A stretch of 5,209 nt of DNA from Rhodospirillales bacterium (GTDB lineage: Bacteria; Pseudomonadota; Alphaproteobacteria; CACIAM-22H2). The notes beneath the pieces are model-generated. The model was not told where the DNA came from, ran no database searches, and saw nothing but the letters and a program-made list of their open reading frames with translations. Positions 1 through 5,209 of this stretch are shown one piece after another. Within the stretch, counting starts at the first letter, position 1; each line of letters begins with the position of its first letter. A program made the position numbers and the translations under genes. Location of the stretch: assembly GCA_016195145.1 (NCBI GenBank), contig JACQAF010000172.1, forward strand, positions 1-5,209, read 5' to 3'.

Positions 1-26
1 CTGGCGACGACCGCGAAACGGCTCAT
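1..26 (-). CDS. Possible 5' end of an unidentified gene running off the left edge
   Basis: An ATG on the minus strand at 26-24 opens a frame reading MSRFAVVA to the window edge. It lies 63 nt downstream of the SdhAF4 stop codon and points the same way, so it could be the next gene of that unit. The start of basic then hydrophobic residues would suit a signal peptide or membrane segment, but only eight residues are visible. No clear Shine-Dalgarno sequence sits at the right distance, and the ATG lies in the loop of an inverted repeat at 17-36. The assignment is weak and no function can be proposed. Confidence 0.22.
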
Positions 27-36
27 AACAGCCGTT
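17..36. repeat. 7-bp inverted repeat downstream of the SdhAF4 gene
   Basis: AACGGCT (17-23) and AGCCGTT (30-36) are perfect reverse complements separated by 6 nt. On the minus strand the hairpin lies about 55 nt past the SdhAF4 stop codon. It could be a weak terminator for that gene, but no T-run follows it on either strand. Its loop contains the candidate ATG of the left-edge ORF, so at most one of the two readings is likely to be simple. Confidence 0.3.
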
Positions 37-89
37 CTACCGGCGTTCTCCCCGCGCCGCAAGAAAATCAGCCGTTCCGACGTGCAGGA

Positions 90-254
90 TCAGAAATCGA
101 CGCAGCGCCCATCCCGCTCCCAGTCGCCATAGCGGGTAGGCTCGGGGCCCTTCGGGCCGCCAACCTCTTTCGGCCGGGCTATGTCGGCCGGTTGTTTAGC
201 CGGCGCGGCGGAGAGCGGTTTTGCTTTTGTTTCTGCCGTTTCTGCGGTTTTCAT
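90..254 (-). CDS. SdhAF4-type succinate dehydrogenase assembly factor (DUF1674)
   Basis: This is a 54-residue protein. Its C-terminal half carries the signature of the DUF1674/SDHAF4 family: GGPKGPEPTRYGDWERDGR at residues 32-50, ending in CVDF. Members of this family (human SDHAF4, yeast Sdh8) bind the flavinylated SdhA subunit and help it join SdhB during complex II assembly; the bacterial role is inferred from this homology. The N-terminal 30 residues are low in complexity (Ala, Lys, Thr, Pro) and include a TAETAET duplication, as is common in the disordered part of these proteins. I chose the ATG at 254. A TTG at 308 would add 18 residues upstream of the typical start, but neither has a clear ribosome binding site. 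The gene is divergent from htpX, and no sdh genes are in view. Confidence 0.85.
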   Translation of the reverse strand: MKTAETAETKAKPLSAAPAKQPADIARPKEVGGPKGPEPTRYGDWERDGRCVDF

Positions 255-310
255 GGCCCAATTTGGCACCCAAAATCGACCCTTAGCAAGACCCTCGAAT
301 GCCGGCAAGG

Positions 311-343
311 CTTGAACAGGGCCAGGGGTGTTCCTTATCTATT
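311..343 (+). promoter_or_regulatory. Candidate RpoH (sigma-32) heat-shock promoter of htpX
   Basis: CTTGAA at 311-316 matches the -35 element of sigma-32 promoters. CTTATCT at 334-340 matches the first seven positions of the alphaproteobacterial -10 form CYTATNTNNG; the last G of that consensus is a T here (343). The gap between CTTG and the -10 element is 19 nt, slightly longer than the 17-18 nt I recall as usual. The site lies about 50 nt before the htpX ATG and points toward it, and htpX is a classical heat-shock-type gene. Read as a housekeeping promoter it is poor (TTGAAC, then TATCTA). Assignment is by eye. Confidence 0.5.
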
Positions 344-379
344 TGTCCGGCCGGGCCGAAGAACCGGCCGAAACGACGT

Positions 380-390
380 AGGGTTGCCCT
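380..390 (+). promoter_or_regulatory. Weak htpX ribosome binding site within a small hairpin
   Basis: The only Shine-Dalgarno-like sequence before the htpX ATG is AGGG at 380-383, which ends 12 nt before the start codon. It is followed directly by TTG and then CCCT (387-390), its exact reverse complement, so the mRNA could fold a 4-bp hairpin that hides the binding site. The stem is short and the spacing is longer than ideal, so this may be chance. Confidence 0.3.
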
Positions 391-395
391 CAGCC

Positions 396-1268
396 ATGAA
401 CTATGTCCGTACCGCCTTGCTGCTTGCCGCCATGACCGGCCTGTTTCTCGCCATCGGCTATCTCATCGGCGGCGAAGGCGGGATGATCATCGCTTTCCTT
501 CTGGCGCTGGCAATTAACCTGTTCGCCTACTGGAATTCGGACAAGGTGCTGCTGTCGATGTACGGCGCGCGCGAGGTGGACCGCAATTCGGCTCCCGGCT
601 TCTATGGCATTGTCGAACAGCTGGTCGAGCGCGCCGGCATGCCGATGCCCAAGGTTTATATCGTCGAAAGCGACCAGCCGAACGCCTTCGCCACCGGCCG
701 CAACCCTGAGAACGCCGCCGTATGCGCGACGACCGGACTACTCAATGTGCTGTCGAGCGAGGAAGTTGCCGGGGTGATGGCGCACGAGCTTGCCCATGTC
801 CGCAATCGCGATACCCTGATCATGACCATCACCGCCACCGTCGCCGGTGCCATCGGCATGCTGGCCAATTTCGCTTTCCTGTTCGGCGGCATGCGCCGCG
901 ATGCGAACGGCAATTCCAACCCACTCGGCATCGTCGGCATGCTGCTGATCATGATTCTTGCCCCGCTGGCCGCGATGCTGGTGCAAATGGCGATCAGCCG
1001 CGCCCGCGAATACGAGGCGGATCGCGGCGGCGCGGAAATTTCCGGCCGGCCGCTCTGGCTCGCCTCGGCGCTGGAAAAAATCGATGCGGCGGCGCACACG
1101 ATCGATAACGAGGCGGCCGAGCGCAACCCCGCCACGGCACATCTGTTCATCGTCAATCCGCTGCATGGTCAAGCGATCAACAGTCTGTTCGCCACCCATC
1201 CGGCGGTTGCCAACCGTATCCGGCGTTTGCGTGAAATGGCGGGAAGCGGGCGCGGCCCCTGGGGTTGA
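396..1268 (+). CDS. htpX: HtpX, membrane-bound zinc metalloprotease (M48B)
   Basis: The product has 290 residues, close to the 293 of E. coli HtpX. HtpX is an inner-membrane endoprotease that degrades damaged or misfolded membrane proteins, overlapping in role with FtsH. The zinc site is complete: HELAH at residues 130-134 (ligands His130 and His134, catalytic Glu131) and a third ligand, Glu205, in REYEAD. The conserved NAFATGRNP is at 96-104. Hydrophobic segments at about 6-24, 29-46, 141-165 and 178-200 fit the four-helix topology, with the protease face cytoplasmic. The frame stays open upstream to 192, but that extension would run through the divergent promoter region and the antisense SdhAF4 gene. 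The ATG at 396 gives the canonical MNY-hydrophobic N-terminus. A heat-shock-like promoter lies at 311-343. The 3' end faces a small minus-strand gene 12 nt away. Confidence 0.96.
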   Translation: MNYVRTALLLAAMTGLFLAIGYLIGGEGGMIIAFLLALAINLFAYWNSDKVLLSMYGAREVDRNSAPGFYGIVEQLVERAGMPMPKVYIVESDQPNAFATGRNPENAAVCATTGLLNVLSSEEVAGVMAHELAHVRNRDTLIMTITATVAGAIGMLANFAFLFGGMRRDANGNSNPLGIVGMLLIMILAPLAAMLVQMAISRAREYEADRGGAEISGRPLWLASALEKIDAAAHTIDNEAAERNPATAHLFIVNPLHGQAINSLFATHPAVANRIRRLREMAGSGRGPWG

Positions 1269-1280
1269 GATCGCTGGCGG

Positions 1281-1418
1281 TTAATCCAGCCAACCCCGCT
1301 CGACCTGTGTCGCGTTCCTCTGGTCGACTGCCCGCAGTGCGACCGCATCGGCCCGCGCGGCCGCGATCCCGATAATCAGCAGGCCAATCGCAATGACTAA
1401 CGCCTCGATCCGACTCAT
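1281..1418 (-). CDS. Small hypothetical protein with a hydrophobic N-terminus (45 aa)
   Basis: An ATG-initiated frame of 45 codons, ending TAA, encodes a protein starting MSRIEALVIAIGLLIIGIAA. Residues 6-21 form one strongly hydrophobic segment, followed by a polar, charged tail of about 22 residues ending in ERGWLD. An Ala21-Arg22-Ala23 pattern just after the hydrophobic core could be a signal peptidase I site; otherwise it is a single-pass membrane protein. Support for it being real: AGGA (complement of 1426-1429) lies 7 nt before the ATG, 34 of 45 codons end in G or C as expected in this genome, and it fits exactly between htpX and rsmB. I do not recognise the family. It is convergent with htpX (12-nt gap) and divergent from rsmB. 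No function is proposed. Confidence 0.68.
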   Translation of the reverse strand: MSRIEALVIAIGLLIIGIAAARADAVALRAVDQRNATQVERGWLD

Positions 1419-1425
1419 CCGGCTA

Positions 1426-1429
1426 TCCT
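1426..1429 (-). promoter_or_regulatory. Shine-Dalgarno sequence of the 45-aa ORF
   Basis: TCCT on the plus strand reads AGGA on the minus strand, within CAGGA, and lies 7 nt upstream of the ATG at 1418. It is one of the clearest ribosome binding sites in the window and supports translation of the small ORF. Confidence 0.6.
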
Positions 1430-1564
1430 GCTGTTTGTAAATGTCCTTCACTGGTTAAAACGGTCGGCTCGGCCACCCTATTCCATGCCCCAAAAGCGTT
1501 ACCGGGAACTCCTCTCCGGCCGACCTTGTTTCGGGTCCCGGTCTGCCGCATGTTGAGCCGCACC

Positions 1565-2887
1565 ATGCCTTCCCATGCCCCGGCTCAACCTTCCCCCGAC
1601 CCCACCGCGCCGAATGCTCGCGCCGTCGCCCTCGATCTGATCGAAGCGACGCTGCGCCGCCGCCGGCCGCTTGACGACGCATTCGAGGGCCATCCGACTA
1701 TCGCCCGGCTTGCAGCACGCGACCGCGCCTTTACCCGCCTGCTGGCGGCGACGACTTTACGCCGGCTGGGCCAGATCGACGCCGCACTCGCCGCCTGCCT
1801 CGACAAGGACCTCACCCCGAAAGCGCGCGATATCCGCGATATTCTGCGGCTTGGCGCCGCCCAGCTCCTGTTTCTCGACACCCCGCCGCATGCTGCCGTC
1901 GGCGAGACGGTGGAACTCGCCGCTGGGCGCCGGGCGCCCTACCGCCCGCTGGTCAACGCCGTGTTGCGCCGCCTTGCCCGCGACGGCGCCGGGTTGCTCG
2001 CCAGCCAGGATGCGCCACGACTCAACACGCCGGACTGGCTGTGGAATGCCTGGGCGGCCAGCTATGGCGCGGCGACGGCCCGCGCCATCGCAGCCGCCCA
2101 TCTGGTCGAACCACCGCTCGATATAACAGTCAGAACCGACCTGGCGGCCTGGGCCGGGCGACTCGATGCGCGGCGTCTGCCAACCGGCAGCCTGCGCCGA
2201 GCGATGGGCGGCGCGATTGGCGAGCTTCCCGGCTATGCCGAGGGCGCGTGGTGGGTGCAGGATGCCGCCGCCGCCCTGCCTACCCGCCTGCTCGGCCAGG
2301 TCGATGGCAAGACGGTTCTCGACCTTTGCGCCGCCCCCGGCGGCAAGACAGCACAGCTTGCCGCGATGGGGGCGCGGGTCGTCGCCCTCGACCGCTCGGC
2401 CCCCCGCCTTGCGCGGCTGCGGGCCAATCTCGCGCGTCTCGGGCTCGCGGTCGAAACCGTCGTCGCCGACGCCACCGCCTGGCAGCCGCCCGCCCCGGCG
2501 CCGTTTATTCTTCTCGATGCCCCATGCTCGGGCACCGGCACGATTCGCCGCCATCCCGAGATCCAGCGCCTCAAATCGCCGGCCGATCTTGACCGTCTTG
2601 TGCCGGCGCAGGACCGCCTGCTCGACGCGGCCGTCGCCATGCTGGCGCCGGGCGGCATTCTGGTTTACTGCACCTGTTCGCTCGAACCCGAGGAGGGTCC
2701 GGCGCGTATCGCGGCGCTCCTCGCCCGCCAGCCGGCCCTGACCCGCCGACCTTTGTCGGCTGACGAGGTCGACGGCCTTGTCGAACTGGTGACGGCAGAC
2801 GGCGATTTGCGTACGCTGCCCTGCCATCTTGCCGAAGCGGGCGGGCTCGACGGTTTCTATGCCGCCCGGCTGGTCAAGGAGACATAG
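1565..2887 (+). CDS. rsmB: RsmB, 16S rRNA (cytosine-967-C5)-methyltransferase
   Basis: The product has 440 residues, within the usual RsmB range. RsmB uses S-adenosylmethionine to methylate C967 of 16S rRNA. An N-terminal NusB-like RNA-binding domain covers about residues 10-140, followed by a Rossmann-type methyltransferase domain. SAM motif I is DLCAAPGGKT at 253-262. Motif IV, DAPCSGTGTIRRHPEI, starts at 318 and holds Cys321, which is needed for product release. Motif VI, YCTCSLEPEEG, holds the catalytic nucleophile Cys371. The end, DGFYAARL, is also typical. The start is uncertain: ATG codons at 1550 and 1565 and a TTG at 1526 are in frame and none has a strong Shine-Dalgarno. I prefer 1565 because GAG lies about 7 nt upstream and the family's conserved part begins soon after. 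The neighbouring aldo/keto reductase gene starts 8 nt downstream. Confidence 0.95.
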   Translation: MPSHAPAQPSPDPTAPNARAVALDLIEATLRRRRPLDDAFEGHPTIARLAARDRAFTRLLAATTLRRLGQIDAALAACLDKDLTPKARDIRDILRLGAAQLLFLDTPPHAAVGETVELAAGRRAPYRPLVNAVLRRLARDGAGLLASQDAPRLNTPDWLWNAWAASYGAATARAIAAAHLVEPPLDITVRTDLAAWAGRLDARRLPTGSLRRAMGGAIGELPGYAEGAWWVQDAAAALPTRLLGQVDGKTVLDLCAAPGGKTAQLAAMGARVVALDRSAPRLARLRANLARLGLAVETVVADATAWQPPAPAPFILLDAPCSGTGTIRRHPEIQRLKSPADLDRLVPAQDRLLDAAVAMLAPGGILVYCTCSLEPEEGPARIAALLARQPALTRRPLSADEVDGLVELVTADGDLRTLPCHLAEAGGLDGFYAARLVKET

Positions 2888-2893
2888 GGGGAG
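2886..2893 (+). promoter_or_regulatory. Ribosome binding site of the aldo/keto reductase gene
   Basis: The purine run AGGGGGAG begins within the rsmB stop codon and ends 2 nt before the ATG at 2896. It overlaps the end of rsmB, which favours translational coupling and fixes the start of the downstream gene. Confidence 0.7.
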
Positions 2894-2895
2894 CG

Positions 2896-3876
2896 ATGGA
2901 TTACGTGCGTCTTGGGACAACCGGCGTCGAGGTATCGCGCCTTTGCCTCGGCACGATGACCTATGGCACGCCGAAATGGCGGCCATGGGTGCTCGACGAA
3001 GAGGCGAGCCGGCCGTTCATCAAGCGCGCACTCGAACTCGGGTTCAATTTTTTTGACACCGCCGACATATATTCGCTGGGCGTATCGGAAGAAATTCTCG
3101 GCCGTGCGATCAAGGACTTTGCGCGACGCGAGGATGTCGTCATCGCCACCAAGTTCCGCAACCCGATGGGTCCCGGCCCGAATCAGCAAGGGGCGTCGCG
3201 CAAGCACATCATGGCGTCGATCGACGCGTCGCTGCGCCGCCTCGGCACCGATTATGTCGATCTCTATCTGATCCACCGCTGGGATTACGCCACGCCGATC
3301 GAGGAGACGCTGCGCGCCCTCGACGACATCGTGCGCGCCGGCAAGGTTCTGTATATCGGCGCGTGCAGCATGTTCGCCTGGCAGTTCGCCAAGGCGCTTT
3401 ATCTCGCCGATCGCAACGGCTGGACGCGTTTCGCCGTCATGCAGAATCACTACAACCTGGTCTATCGCGAGGAAGAGCGCGAAATGATTCCGCTGTGCCA
3501 GGCCGAAGGCATCGGCGTCACGCCGTGGAGCCCGCTCGCTCGCGGCTTTCTTGCCGGCAATCGTCGACGGCAGGATTGGGGCGAGACCGTGCGCGCCAAG
3601 ACCGACGATCGCGCCCATAAATATTACTACCAGGACGACGATTTCCGGATCGTCGACAAGGTGGCGGAAATCGCCGCTGCGCGCGGCGTGCCGCCGACCC
3701 AGATCGCGCTCGCCTGGCTTTTGCGCCGGCCGGGCGTCACCGCCCCGATCATCGGCGCGAGCCGGATGGAGCATCTCGAACAGGCTGTCGGCGCGCTTTC
3801 GGTCAAACTCGATGACGCCGAAATTCGCGCCCTTGAAGAACCATACAAGCCGCATCTCGTGCGCGATCACCAATAG
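2896..3876 (+). CDS. YajO-like aldo/keto reductase
   Basis: The 326-residue protein is an aldo/keto reductase, a single-domain (beta/alpha)8 barrel using NADPH. The catalytic tetrad is complete: Asp54 and Tyr59 (FFDTADIY), Lys86 (IATK) and His127 (YLIHRWDY). The C-terminal cofactor-binding region includes PIIGASRMEHLEQ. The spans RPFIKRALELGFNFFDTAD, HRWDYATPIEETL and NHYNLVYREEEREM closely resemble E. coli YajO (324 aa) as I remember it, also related to fungal versiconal hemiacetal acetate reductase. YajO has been linked to making 1-deoxyxylulose 5-phosphate in E. coli when Dxs is missing. Whether this homologue does so, or simply reduces aldehydes, cannot be told from sequence. Its start lies 8 nt after rsmB with a strong ribosome binding site, so it is probably co-transcribed with rsmB; lptE follows 35 nt later. 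Confidence 0.93.
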   Translation: MDYVRLGTTGVEVSRLCLGTMTYGTPKWRPWVLDEEASRPFIKRALELGFNFFDTADIYSLGVSEEILGRAIKDFARREDVVIATKFRNPMGPGPNQQGASRKHIMASIDASLRRLGTDYVDLYLIHRWDYATPIEETLRALDDIVRAGKVLYIGACSMFAWQFAKALYLADRNGWTRFAVMQNHYNLVYREEEREMIPLCQAEGIGVTPWSPLARGFLAGNRRRQDWGETVRAKTDDRAHKYYYQDDDFRIVDKVAEIAAARGVPPTQIALAWLLRRPGVTAPIIGASRMEHLEQAVGALSVKLDDAEIRALEEPYKPHLVRDHQ

Positions 3877-3911
3877 TCGTCCCCATCGCAACCTGCTAGA
3901 TTTGATTCGCC

Positions 3912-4424
3912 ATGGTTTCGCTCGCCCGTCATGCCCTGCTTGCCGCCGTCTGTGCCGGAATCCTGGCAGGTTGTGGCTTCGAGCCCCTTTACGCCCGGCG
4001 CGACACCGATTCGGTCGCCGATGATCTGGCGCGCGTGCGGATCGGCCTGATCGCCGACCGTTCGGGTCAGGTTCTGCGCAATTACCTTCTCGATAATTTT
4101 GCCCCGCGCGGCGAGGCGGCGAACATACGTTACACGCTCGAGGTCAAGCTGGAGGAGCCGCGCCAGGAGCTGGCCTTGCGCCGCGACGATACCGCGACCC
4201 GTTATGGCTATACGGCGATTGCGCGTTTCGTCCTGACCGATCCCAATGGCCGGCCGGTGTTTCGCAGCTCCTCGTCGTTGGGCACGACATTCGAGGTGTC
4301 GGATTCGGAGTTTTCGACCCTGACCAGCCGCGATAGCGCGCGCGACCGCATTATGCAGCAGATCGGCGAGGATATCCGGAACCAGGTCGCCATCTATCTT
4401 TCCGGCCGGGCGCGGCAACCCTGA
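3912..4424 (+). CDS. lptE: LptE, LPS-assembly outer-membrane lipoprotein
   Basis: The product has 170 residues. Residues 1-20 are a lipoprotein signal peptide (basic Arg6-His7, then a hydrophobic core) ending in the lipobox L18-A19-G20-C21; Cys21 would be lipidated. The following CGFEPLY is the hallmark N-terminus of alphaproteobacterial LptE. Further family features are VRIGLIADRSGQVLRN, YTLEVKLEE, RYGYTAIARFVLTD, and a C-terminal helix with IMQQIGEDIRNQVAIYL. LptE plugs the LptD barrel and helps place LPS in the outer leaflet. The ATG at 3912 is the natural start for the signal peptide, although no good Shine-Dalgarno precedes it. In many alphaproteobacteria lptE sits between leuS and holA; here it follows an aldo/keto reductase gene and meets lptD tail-to-tail. 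Confidence 0.92.
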   Translation: MVSLARHALLAAVCAGILAGCGFEPLYARRDTDSVADDLARVRIGLIADRSGQVLRNYLLDNFAPRGEAANIRYTLEVKLEEPRQELALRRDDTATRYGYTAIARFVLTDPNGRPVFRSSSSLGTTFEVSDSEFSTLTSRDSARDRIMQQIGEDIRNQVAIYLSGRARQP

Positions 4425-4442
4425 CGGCGGATCGCCCGGCCG
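4403..4442. terminator. Hairpin between convergent lptE and lptD, possible shared terminator
   Basis: CGGCCGGGCG (4403-4412) and CGCCCGGCCG (4433-4442) are perfect reverse complements, forming a 10-bp GC-only stem with a 20-nt loop. The left arm lies in the last codons of lptE and the right arm in the 19-nt gap before the lptD stop codon. Neither strand has a proper T-run after the stem; the plus strand continues into AT-rich sequence within lptD. It may act as a bidirectional terminator or a 3'-end stabiliser for either mRNA. Confidence 0.4.
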
Positions 4443-4443
4443 A

Positions 4444-5209
4444 TCAGAATATATTGCTCTTGATTTCCCCGAGATTGCGCAAGACAACGCGCACGACGAA
4501 CGACGTGTCCGGCGGATTGTCCCGGTTGCCAATATTGCGGCGGGTCAGATCGAACCCGAAAAGCAGACACTCGTCCTCATAAAATACACTACCGCCCGCC
4601 AGAAGCTGCCCGCGATCAGCGCCGATACTGTTGAGCGAGCGGGCCCGGAATCGCCAGTTGTTGGTCAGCTGTGCATCGAGCTGGGTGCTGATCTGCTCGA
4701 GGTCGAACGGCAGATTGGTCTGCGTCGTCCGTTCGAGGAAGGTATAGCCGACGCTCAAGCGCAGCGGCCGCGGCCCTACGGTGACGCCGGTGAAATTGCG
4801 CTGTGCCGAAAGATCGTCCTTGTCGAGCTGGAACCGGTAGCTGGCCGAAAACCATTCATGCGGGCTGAGCGTTATGCGGCCGACGATATTGGAGCTCTGG
4901 TCCTGGAGGCCGGAACCGACAGTGAACGCCGATTCGCGCTTCAGCCGATAGCTTTGCCCGAGAAAGGCCGTCGCCCGACCGCCAGTCAGCCGGGCAACAT
5001 CGGCGTTCAGTCCATAAGTAACCCGCTGGCCGCCCTCCAGCCGGTCATAGGCGGCGAAGCGGTTGGGGCGGAACAGGTTGGTGTCGTCGAGATCGATCCC
5101 GCGGCTATCCTCGTTGGGAAAATGCCGCTGATCGCCGAGATTGGGAGCCGCAGTCACGGAGACGATCGGCTCGACGAGGGTACGGAACGTATCGTCGCGG
5201 CGCACGAAC
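4444..5209 (-). CDS. lptD: LptD, LPS-assembly outer-membrane protein (C-terminal part)
   Basis: The frame runs in from the right edge and ends with TGA at 4446-4444, showing the last 254 residues. LptD is the outer-membrane beta-barrel that, with LptE, takes LPS from the periplasmic bridge and inserts it into the outer leaflet. Visible are alternating amphipathic strands typical of the barrel, a start near RTLVEPIVSV, NRFAAYDRLEGGQRVTYGL, and FYEDECLLFGFDLTRRN. Its Cys, encoded at 4567-4569, is the only cysteine in the fragment and lies where LptD proteins carry a C-terminal disulphide cysteine. The last strand reads SFVVRVVLRNLG and the protein ends in Phe, as expected for recognition by the BAM complex. 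The N-terminal jellyroll domain and the start are outside the window. No surA follows on the minus strand; lptE occupies that side instead. Confidence 0.93.
   Translation of the reverse strand, partial: FVRRDDTFRTLVEPIVSVTAAPNLGDQRHFPNEDSRGIDLDDTNLFRPNRFAAYDRLEGGQRVTYGLNADVARLTGGRATAFLGQSYRLKRESAFTVGSGLQDQSSNIVGRITLSPHEWFSASYRFQLDKDDLSAQRNFTGVTVGPRPLRLSVGYTFLERTTQTNLPFDLEQISTQLDAQLTNNWRFRARSLNSIGADRGQLLAGGSVFYEDECLLFGFDLTRRNIGNRDNPPDTSFVVRVVLRNLGEIKSNIF

Noticed and set aside
229..247. Short direct repeat of about 9 bp (GTTTCTGC twice)
   Set aside because: It simply encodes the TAETAET stretch in the low-complexity N-terminus of the SdhAF4 protein. Two copies are not a meaningful array.
255..308. 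TTG-initiated extension of the SdhAF4 protein by 18 residues
   Set aside because: The ATG at 254 gives a normal length for the family, and no ribosome binding site supports the TTG. It cannot be fully excluded.
348..370. 7-bp inverted repeat CGGCCGG/CCGGCCG in the htpX leader
   Set aside because: GGCCGG-type palindromes are frequent in this GC-rich sequence. The hairpin does not cover the ribosome binding site and has no T-run, so I do not list it as a feature.
192..395. N-terminal extension of HtpX by 68 residues from a non-ATG start
   Set aside because: It overlaps the SdhAF4 gene on the other strand and the promoter-like region. The added residues are rich in Arg, Cys and Phe and unlike HtpX, whereas the ATG at 396 gives the family's normal length.
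656..1199. Two minus-strand open frames opposite htpX
   Set aside because: Both are shadows of the HtpX coding sequence with no own ribosome binding site or domain.
1757..2986. 409-codon minus-strand open frame opposite rsmB
   Set aside because: It is an antisense shadow frame of a GC-rich gene. The composition is rich in Gly and Arg with no recognisable domain, while the opposite strand encodes a complete RsmB.
2857..3891. 344-codon minus-strand open frame opposite the aldo/keto reductase gene
   Set aside because: It is a shadow of a complete enzyme with all four catalytic residues, and it also overlaps the end of rsmB.
3867..4532. 221-codon minus-strand open frame opposite lptE
   Set aside because: It is antisense to a clear lipoprotein gene, overlaps lptD on the same strand in a different frame, and shows no recognisable motif.

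Overview
The window is a GC-rich stretch of chromosome carrying ordinary housekeeping genes. The combination of a DUF1674/SdhAF4-type protein, HtpX, RsmB and an alphaproteobacterial-style LptE and LptD points to an alphaproteobacterium, probably near the Rhodospirillales. This is inferred from protein features and gene order; no database search was run. I see no mobile element, CRISPR array, tRNA or rRNA.

Layout. At the far left there may be the first codons of a minus-strand gene that runs off the edge (about 1-26, weak). A short minus-strand gene for an SdhAF4/DUF1674 succinate dehydrogenase assembly factor (90-254) is divergent from htpX (396-1268, +), which encodes a membrane zinc protease of the heat-shock type. 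The divergent region contains a sequence resembling the alphaproteobacterial RpoH (sigma-32) promoter, oriented toward htpX. Tail-to-tail with htpX lies a 45-codon minus-strand gene (1281-1418) with a good ribosome binding site and a hydrophobic N-terminus. It is short enough to be missed by a usual annotation cutoff.

From about 1565 rightwards, three plus-strand genes follow closely: rsmB (16S rRNA m5C967 methyltransferase), a YajO-like aldo/keto reductase 8 nt later, and lptE (lipoprotein of the LPS export translocon) 35 nt after that. They may form one transcription unit. The right end is the C-terminal part of lptD on the minus strand (4444 to the edge), 19 nt from lptE and convergent with it.

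How the genes relate. LptD and LptE form the outer-membrane LPS insertion complex, so two direct partners meet tail-to-tail here. That arrangement differs from the usual leuS-lptE-holA and lptD-surA-pdxA-rsmA clusters as I remember them. HtpX takes part in quality control of inner-membrane proteins, RsmB in ribosome modification, and SdhAF4 in assembly of respiratory complex II. I found no evidence of a new defence or mobile system. The most novel items are the small membrane or secreted ORF, the heat-shock-like control region of htpX, and the lptE/lptD rearrangement.
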